A DNA stretch of 7,700 bases. Origin: Desulfocapsa sp. Its GTDB lineage: Bacteria > Desulfobacterota > Desulfobulbia > Desulfobulbales > Desulfocapsaceae. The notes under the pieces were generated by a model. That model was not told where the DNA came from. It did no database searches and worked only from the letters and a program-made list of their open reading frames with translations. The DNA is taken from contig JAOZKX010000083.1 of the NCBI GenBank assembly GCA_029935135.1, positions 1 to 7,700 of the forward strand, given 5' to 3'. This document shows, piece after piece, positions 1 to 4,018 of the stretch. Numbering within the stretch: the stretch's first letter is position 1; each line of letters begins with the position of its first letter. The translations under genes were made by a program, and so were the position numbers.

Positions 1-1
1 T

Positions 2-298
2 ATAAAACAAATACAATTCAACAAGGCAATCAGAGATAGCAATGTATCCCATGACAATAAAGTGGAGCTTATGACATATTCAGAAGAAATACAAACTATT
101 TGGTCACAAGAAAAATTTGATACAAATTTTAAAATTGGAAATCAAATTTAACCCCATACTAATATAGGTTGGTATCATTACATAACATCCACTGTAAAGA
201 GTGATCTGTATATGTGGGTAGTTTCATTTGATAACGGAGCTGCGCTGCCTGGTCACAAGGAACTTGGTCATTTTGTCAGATGTATGCGTGACGAATGA
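2..298 (+). pseudogene. C-terminal remnant of a DUF1566 (Lcl-type) domain protein, interrupted by a stop
   Basis: One frame runs from the left edge to a TGA at 296-298 with a single in-frame TAA at 149-151. The part after that stop reads TSTVKSDLYMWVVSFDNG and then GHFVRCMRDE. This matches the usual end of DUF1566/Lcl domains: an S-S/T-x segment, an aromatic-rich W-V-x-F-x-(D/N)-G strand, and a closing (Y/F)-V-R-C-(V/M)-R. The part before the stop (for example MTYSEEIQTIWSQEKF) is in the same frame and is probably the preceding part of the same domain. There is no start codon with a ribosome binding site for the second half, so I read this as one gene broken by a nonsense mutation and cut by the window edge. 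DUF1566 proteins are usually secreted or surface-associated and of unknown function. The family call rests on motif recognition only. Confidence 0.55.
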
Positions 299-401
299 CC
301 ACGCTAGATGATTTGAAGTAGATAGGTTTGTTTTCAGCAAACGACTCTCCTCCTAATGTTAACGCTCAACCAGTGACTAAAAATAACAAAATCTTTTTCA
401 G
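276..401 (-). pseudogene. Broken 5' end of a secreted-protein gene (start codon lost, internal TGA)
   Basis: On the minus strand a strong Shine-Dalgarno GGAGG (407-411) sits 5 bases before a CTG at 399-401, where an ATG would be expected. The frame then reads KKILLFLVTG, a TGA (366-368), and ALTLGGESFAENKPIYF, ending at a TGA at 276-278. Lysines, a hydrophobic stretch and a small-x-small site (SFA before EN) make a textbook Sec signal peptide that ignores the internal stop. I infer a once-functional exported protein whose ATG decayed to CTG and which then gained a stop. After about 20 mature residues nothing recognisable remains. Its tail overlaps the end of the DUF1566 relic on the other strand. 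CTG starts exist, but the internal TGA argues against expression. The original family cannot be told. Confidence 0.45.
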
Positions 402-556
402 TTTGACCTCCAAAAGATTGTTTAAGAACATGGGATATCTTTGATTTAAAAAGAAATACCACCTTATTAGATTAAAATAAAGGAGACTCCTTTTATTGCC
501 TTGTGAGCTTCTTGCAAAATGCTCAAATTGAGAGCTAACAATACCCGCAAAGAATC

Positions 557-739
557 TTATTCTATATTGATTATCCTTTCAGAATCGCCCTTACTATTGG
601 CTCGACTTTCTGCAATACCTTGTTCCATCAAATTAACGGCGGCCCTGAACTCCTTCGGGGCAAGACGAGCATAACTCTCTGTCATTGCAATAGTAGAATG
701 ACCTAGAATTTTTCTATTCGGCTCCTTTTTTACTTCTCG
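557..739 (-). pseudogene. C-terminal fragment of a tyrosine recombinase (phage/island integrase)
   Basis: The minus-strand frame ending at TAA 557-559 contains ILGHSTIAMTESYARLAP followed by KEFRAAVNLMEQG. This is the characteristic end of tyrosine recombinases: the LGH box, whose His is one of the catalytic residues, then M-T-x-x-Y-(A/S)-x-L with the nucleophilic tyrosine. The usual form is LGHS-x-(I/M)-x-MT-x-RYAHL. Upstream of the LGH box (from about position 712) the frame reads REVKKEPNRK, which is not integrase-like, and meets a TAA at 740-742. The core-binding domain, first Arg, Lys and H-x-x-R motifs are all absent, so the gene is truncated and cannot be active. It lies about 300 bases beyond the 3' end of tRNA-Arg, where integrases of tRNA-targeting islands normally sit. 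Family assignment is strong; which element it came from is unknown. Confidence 0.8.
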
Positions 740-961
740 TTACCCGGAAATTATGGGTTCATCGTTTCCGGTTCTTACTGCTTCTTTCAACGCAGCAAGA
801 GTTAGAGTCGCTTTTTCTGTGATCATTTCTTCAGAAGCGCATCCCTGCCCTTCTTCTTTTCGCTTACCTTCAAATTGATATCGTTATCGAGCAAAGTAGA
901 ATTCTATCAGAATTTTGAGAAAAAAACGAGGTAGGAGACATTACGAACGCACACCTGTTTG

Positions 962-980
962 TTTGCAAAATATTTGCAAA
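962..980. repeat. Tandem pair of TTTGCAAA palindromes
   Basis: Two identical 8-base perfect palindromes, TTTGCAAA at 962-969 and 973-980, are separated by 3 bases, so their centres are 11 bases apart, about one helical turn. They lie between the integrase relic and the tRNA terminator. Possible roles are a protein-binding site (repressor, or accessory site of the lost recombinase) or chance in A/T-rich DNA. Confidence 0.4.
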
Positions 981-993
981 GCCCACGAAAAAC

Positions 994-1030
994 AAAAAAA
1001 GGCACTCACCGAATTAACGATAAGTGCCTT
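994..1030 (-). terminator. Intrinsic terminator of tRNA-Arg
   Basis: Read on the minus strand, a perfect 8-bp stem AAGGCACT / AGTGCCTT (1023-1030 and 999-1006) with a 16-base loop is followed at once by further T residues (positions 1000 down to 994). It begins 8 bases past the tRNA CCA end, so it is the expected Rho-independent terminator of the tRNA transcript and possibly of rne read-through. Confidence 0.85.
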
Positions 1031-1037
1031 AAATTAC

Positions 1038-1114
1038 TGGTACACTAGGCAGGATTCGAACCTGCGACCCCCTGATTCGTAGTCAGGTACTCTATCCAGC
1101 TGAGCTACTAGTGC
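1038..1114 (-). tRNA. tRNA-Arg (anticodon ACG)
   Basis: The reverse complement folds into a full cloverleaf of 77 bases including an encoded CCA (1038-1040). The acceptor stem is GCACTAG with CTAGTGT (a G-U pair at the first position) and the discriminator is A. The D-arm is AGCTCAGCTGGATAGAGT. The anticodon stem CCTGA / TCAGG encloses the loop CTACGAA, giving anticodon ACG (1078-1080); the wobble A is presumably deaminated to inosine to read CGU, CGC and CGA. The T-arm contains GGTTCGAATCC. It has its own terminator and probably its own promoter just past the rne stop codon. tRNA-Arg genes are frequent integration targets, and the recombinase fragment on its 3' side fits that. Confidence 0.96.
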
Positions 1115-1119
1115 ATGCA

Positions 1120-1146
1120 AGTTGGATTATATACCCCAATCCAACT
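1120..1146 (-). other. 9-bp hairpin between rne and tRNA-Arg
   Basis: A perfect inverted repeat (1120-1128 with 1138-1146, arms AGTTGGATT / AATCCAACT, 9-base loop) lies in the 38-base gap after the rne stop codon. No T-run follows on the minus strand, so it is not a canonical terminator. It could protect the rne 3' end or act as an RNA-processing site if rne and the tRNA are co-transcribed. It overlaps the predicted tRNA -10 box. Confidence 0.5.
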
Positions 1147-1156
1147 ATTTCCTCAA
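1126..1156 (-). promoter_or_regulatory. Probable promoter of tRNA-Arg
   Basis: On the minus strand TTGAGG (1151-1156), which overlaps the rne stop codon, is followed by TATATAAT ending at 1126. The spacer is 17 bases to TATATA or 19 to TATAAT. Transcription would start some 5-8 bases before the mature tRNA 5' end at 1114, a typical short tRNA leader. The -10 box is good; the -35 box matches TTGACA in 4 of 6 positions. Confidence 0.4.
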
Positions 1157-3201
1157 GGCTGTTTTCTACCTTTTTGTATTTTTTCCTGCTTATGAAATAA
1201 AATATTATGATCTGCCGGCTTTAAGGCAGGGTCAGCAACAATAATCACTGAAACTTTATTGCGTGTTTCGATATCATTTATTTCATGGCGTTTATTATTA
1301 AGAAGATATCCGGCAACATCCAGAGGAAAATGACTTTCCACCTGATTCACCTCTTTACGACTGGCACCTGTCTGAATTCGACGCAGATAAAAGAGAGCTA
1401 GTGTTTCCACAGAACGGACCAAACCACGCCCCTTACAATGTTCACACACCCTGTAATTACTTGTTTCAATAGGAGCACCCAGCTTTTGTCTGGATATCTG
1501 CATCAGTCCAAACTTGGAGATCCGGCTGGTATCCACCTTCGCCCTGTCACGCTTCATGGCCTTTTTGACCTGCCGTTCCACTTCTCGAATATTTTTATTA
1601 CTTCGCATATCGATAAAGTCCACAACAATCAAACCACCAAGATCGCGGAGGCGCAGCTGGCGGGCCAGCTCTGTTGCCGCTTCCATATTCGCTTTAAAAA
1701 TTGAATCCTCGAAATTTTTTCCTTTACCGGTGGAGCCGGAGTTGACATCTATCGCAACCAGTGCCTCTGTAGGATCTATTACGATGGACCCTCCCGAAGG
1801 CAATGGGACATGGGGCTGGTAAATAGATTCGATCTGATCTTCAACATTGAACTGATTAAAGATTGGCCGTGAACCCTTGTGCAGACGTGCCTTTGCCCCA
1901 CTCTGCTTGGAAGGAAGCTGATCGAGGAAATCATTCACCTTTTCAAAGGCAGCCAGATCATCAACTAAAATTTCTTTTATCTCAGGGTCAAAATGTTCAC
2001 GCAGAAAACGCAACACACAATCATGATCCTGATAGACCATCCCTACACCTTCAAGGGTCTGGCCTTTCTTCTTAATCTCTTTCCAGAGTTTCGCCAGATA
2101 GCGAACATCTTTACTGAGAGCTGTTTTGGTAATATCAATACTTGCAGTTCGAACAATCCAACCGACCCCTTCAGGAATGCTGAGGCTCGTTATAATATCA
2201 CGAAGTTGAGAGCGGCGTTCTTCTCCCGAAATTTTCCTGGAGATACCAGTGGAATCCGACCCAGGCATAAGAACCACACAACGACCGGGAATGGAAAGGT
2301 AGGTGGTCATATTTGCCCCCTTGGTTCCCACTTCTTCTTTTACCACCTGAACCAGTAATTCCTGCCCGCGTTCAAGCACATCGGTAATTCTCAGTTTTTT
2401 CCACTGATGCTGTTCGATCAGTTTTTTATTTTTCTGACTGATCTCCTGTTTATAATATTCAGGATGAATCTCGTTGAAGGGAAGAAATCCATTTTTGTCC
2501 GTTCCATAGTCAACAAAAGCTGCCTGCAGACTGCTCTCTATGGCAACAATCCTTGCCTTGTAGATATTGTTTTTTGTCTGTTTGGAAGAAACCGTTGAAA
2601 CATGGATGGATTCCAGACGCCCATCGGCCAGAAGTGCAAGACGGCATTCTTCCGGCTCCTCTGCATTGACCAGAAGCTTCAGCTGTTGAGGTTTTTCCTC
2701 AGCCACATGCTCTGTTTTTTCTGGTTGCTGGGTTGGTTTTTTCCCTGCCTTTTTAGCCGGCTGTTTTTTATTGCCACGGGAACGAGAAGGTTTGTCACTT
2801 TGTTTCTCTTCCGTGCTCTCAATAGCTGCCTGAGGCTCTGTCACCTGTGTTTCTGCTGCAACCGGCTCTTCGCTTGGTTCCTTTTCTTTAGCAACAGTTT
2901 TTTTTGCCGCCTGTTTTTTGGGAGCTGTTTTCTTAGCGGGAGTTTTCCTGGCAGAAGCTTTCTTAGCGGGGGCCTTCTTTCCTCGACGCCCAGCTGTTGC
3001 AGCCCTTGGCTTTTTTACCGGTTTTTTCTCAGGATCGTCCGCAGTGGTCTCATCACTTTTGGCTGCAGCTACCGGGGTAGCCTTCTCAACTTCCTTTTCA
3101 GTTTTCTTCGAAGCTGTGCTTTTCCACCATGCTCCTGTGGTTGCCTTCACCTGCTTTTCAGGTGCAGATTTTTTTTCAGGCTTTTCTTTCTTGTCTGTCA
3201 T
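1153..3201 (-). CDS. rne/rng: RNase E/G family endoribonuclease with long basic N-terminal extension
   Basis: This is a single-strand-specific endoribonuclease that would process rRNA and tRNA precursors and start mRNA decay in the cytoplasm. Of 682 residues, about 175-682 are the catalytic core, close to the size of E. coli RNase G. The S1-like RNA-binding region is about 190-300 (NNIYKARIVAIE, QAAFVDYG, GTKGA). The 5'-monophosphate sensor pocket appears as VRTA with R351 and T352. The DNase I-like centre has the two metal-binding aspartates D485 (AIDVNSGS) and D528 (VVDFIDM). The Zn-link is C586-x-x-C589 followed by GRG. Residues 1-175 are low-complexity and Lys/Ala/Pro/Glu-rich, with histone-H1-like PAKK repeats and a GAWWK motif near residue 23. 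The long C-terminal degradosome scaffold of enterobacterial RNase E is absent. The ATG start has AAAGGA about 5 bases upstream. The stop codon is 38 bases from tRNA-Arg. The family is certain; E versus G naming is arbitrary. Confidence 0.95.
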   Translation of the reverse strand: MTDKKEKPEKKSAPEKQVKATTGAWWKSTASKKTEKEVEKATPVAAAKSDETTADDPEKKPVKKPRAATAGRRGKKAPAKKASARKTPAKKTAPKKQAAKKTVAKEKEPSEEPVAAETQVTEPQAAIESTEEKQSDKPSRSRGNKKQPAKKAGKKPTQQPEKTEHVAEEKPQQLKLLVNAEEPEECRLALLADGRLESIHVSTVSSKQTKNNIYKARIVAIESSLQAAFVDYGTDKNGFLPFNEIHPEYYKQEISQKNKKLIEQHQWKKLRITDVLERGQELLVQVVKEEVGTKGANMTTYLSIPGRCVVLMPGSDSTGISRKISGEERRSQLRDIITSLSIPEGVGWIVRTASIDITKTALSKDVRYLAKLWKEIKKKGQTLEGVGMVYQDHDCVLRFLREHFDPEIKEILVDDLAAFEKVNDFLDQLPSKQSGAKARLHKGSRPIFNQFNVEDQIESIYQPHVPLPSGGSIVIDPTEALVAIDVNSGSTGKGKNFEDSIFKANMEAATELARQLRLRDLGGLIVVDFIDMRSNKNIREVERQVKKAMKRDRAKVDTSRISKFGLMQISRQKLGAPIETSNYRVCEHCKGRGLVRSVETLALFYLRRIQTGASRKEVNQVESHFPLDVAGYLLNNKRHEINDIETRNKVSVIIVADPALKPADHNILFHKQEKIQKGRKQP
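2929..2970 (-). repeat. In-frame direct repeat coding PAKK-type units in the RNase tail
   Basis: The 12-base string TTTCTTAGCGGG occurs exactly at 2929-2940 and 2959-2970, 30 bases (10 codons) apart. It encodes repeated P-A-K-K units of the basic tail. The spacing preserves the frame, suggesting that the tail grew or varies by slippage or unequal recombination. Confidence 0.6.
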
Positions 3202-3407
3202 ACATTTCCTTTTACCGGACTCAGGCCAGGCCCGTTCCGTAATTTCAAGACGGCCTGCTGAATACAGAAGACTGTCATATCTTGTTCACAGGAGAACGAA
3301 GCACAACGGCTCCCGCTCCCTGTACTAATTTTCACCAAATTATTTTGCGGTTATCCAAGACAGAAAAAACACCCTGCCGACCAGACTTACAAAACAAATG
3401 GCACTTC

Positions 3408-3435
3408 TTAAAAAAAGAGTTCATCTCTTTTTTAA
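3408..3435. terminator. A/T-rich symmetrical hairpin, possible weak bidirectional terminator
   Basis: AAAAAAGAG (3411-3419) pairs with CTCTTTTTT (3425-3433) around a 5-base loop, with flanking TT/AA able to extend the stem past one bulged A. Read either way it has an A-run before and a U-run after, as in bidirectional terminators, but only three G-C pairs. It lies between the divergent genes, so it would end a transcript that is not otherwise visible, or attenuate the rne leader. Confidence 0.25.
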
Positions 3436-3621
3436 ACATTTCCCCTACAAAAGCAGGGATCCTCAATCTCTCAGACAAGTCATTTTGTCTAAAAAACTGA
3501 TACATTTTAAGTTATGCTTCATTCCCCGAATAGTTCGGAGAAGAGATGCATGTCATACTCCAGATTTCTTCTCAATCTCTGCATTCCCATCCCAACCTGT
3601 TATTGAGCCCAATAAAAACCA

Positions 3622-3642
3622 AGCCCACACAGTGTGTTGGCT
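3622..3642. promoter_or_regulatory. Near-perfect 21-base dyad, possible operator
   Basis: Half-sites AGCCCACACA and TGTGTTGGCT flank a central G and pair at 9 of 10 positions; only the fifth pair is mismatched. The dyad lies about 180 bases upstream of the lptD -35 box and over 400 bases upstream of rne. The symmetry fits a dimeric regulator site or a small RNA hairpin. No regulator family can be assigned. Confidence 0.3.
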
Positions 3643-3819
3643 GCTATCTTTTCAAAGGAGGAGAGAAAGGTACAGGTGACGCCCGTTTTTTCCGGCGACA
3701 GAGAAGATATTTCAACAGTGCAAGAAAAAATGCTATTTTTCTCACAAGGAACGGAGTACACTAGCATCGAAAGTAAAACAATTTCCCTTTATTAGCAAGG
3801 TAAATCTGTGATTTTAAAC

Positions 3820-3848
3820 TTGACACTACTCCGCCTTAACCGTACATT
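3820..3848 (+). promoter_or_regulatory. Sigma70-type promoter for the lptD operon
   Basis: A perfect -35 hexamer TTGACA (3820-3825), a 17-base spacer and TACATT (3843-3848, 4 of 6 matches to TATAAT) are oriented toward lptD. Transcription would start near 3855, giving a leader of about 160 bases. It is the best promoter match I found in the intergenic region. Confidence 0.6.
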
Positions 3849-4003
3849 TCACTTATTAAGCTGCTTACCCATGGTTAGCCATTGTTGCGACAAAATCCGC
3901 CTCTCCTTGAGACAAAAGTCTTTGCGCATCAAAGTGTCATTTTTTCACCTGGAAGATCATGTGTAGCACAGCCATTGACTGATGTAAAAATGTTTGAAAA
4001 TTC

Positions 4004-4018
4004 AAGGAGTTTGATGTG
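4004..4018 (+). promoter_or_regulatory. lptD ribosome binding site with overlapping ATG-stop
   Basis: AAGGAG (4004-4009) is 6 bases before the GTG at 4016-4018, which fixes the lptD start. An ATG at 4014-4016 overlaps that GTG and is followed directly by TGA (4017-4019), making a one-codon start-stop frame at equally good spacing. Ribosomes choosing ATG would stop at once, so this may dampen lptD translation. Confidence 0.55.

Larger units (their letters stand above)
3202..4015. other. Long divergent intergenic region between rne and lptD
   Basis: These 814 bases separate two divergently transcribed genes. I found no frame with recognisable protein similarity and no tRNA, 6S, SRP-type RNA or known riboswitch core. 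The right third holds the lptD promoter and a leader of about 160 bases. The middle has a 21-base dyad (3622-3642) and a perfect AAGGAGG (3655-3661) without a correctly placed start codon. The left part has an A/T-rich hairpin (3408-3435), a stem CCCTGC-TTTT-GTAGGG on the minus strand (3443-3458), and very small minus-strand frames that run into rne. The length leaves room for an unrecognised small RNA or regulated leaders. Confidence 0.6.

Noticed and set aside
476..497. Inverted repeat around AGGAG-A-CTCCT, considered as a terminator
   Set aside because: The perfect symmetry leaves almost no loop, a 3-base loop at best, and no clean T-run follows on either strand.
1..960. Possible CRISPR array or insertion sequence in the gene-poor left part
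   Set aside because: No regularly spaced repeats, no transposase motif and no terminal inverted repeats were found there.
2602..3328. Long plus-strand frames rich in Phe, Leu, Ser and Cys opposite the start of rne
   Set aside because: They are the antisense image of the Lys/Ala/Pro/Glu-rich tail; they have no ribosome site of note and the minus-strand gene is certain.
3421..3480. CTGAGA on the minus strand before a hairpin, considered as a TPP riboswitch
   Set aside because: The second conserved half of the aptamer and the required helices are absent.
3398..3764. Plus-strand frames of 72-93 codons in the intergenic region
   Set aside because: No recognisable similarity, no good ribosome binding site at their ATGs, and irregular composition rich in His, Cys and Arg.
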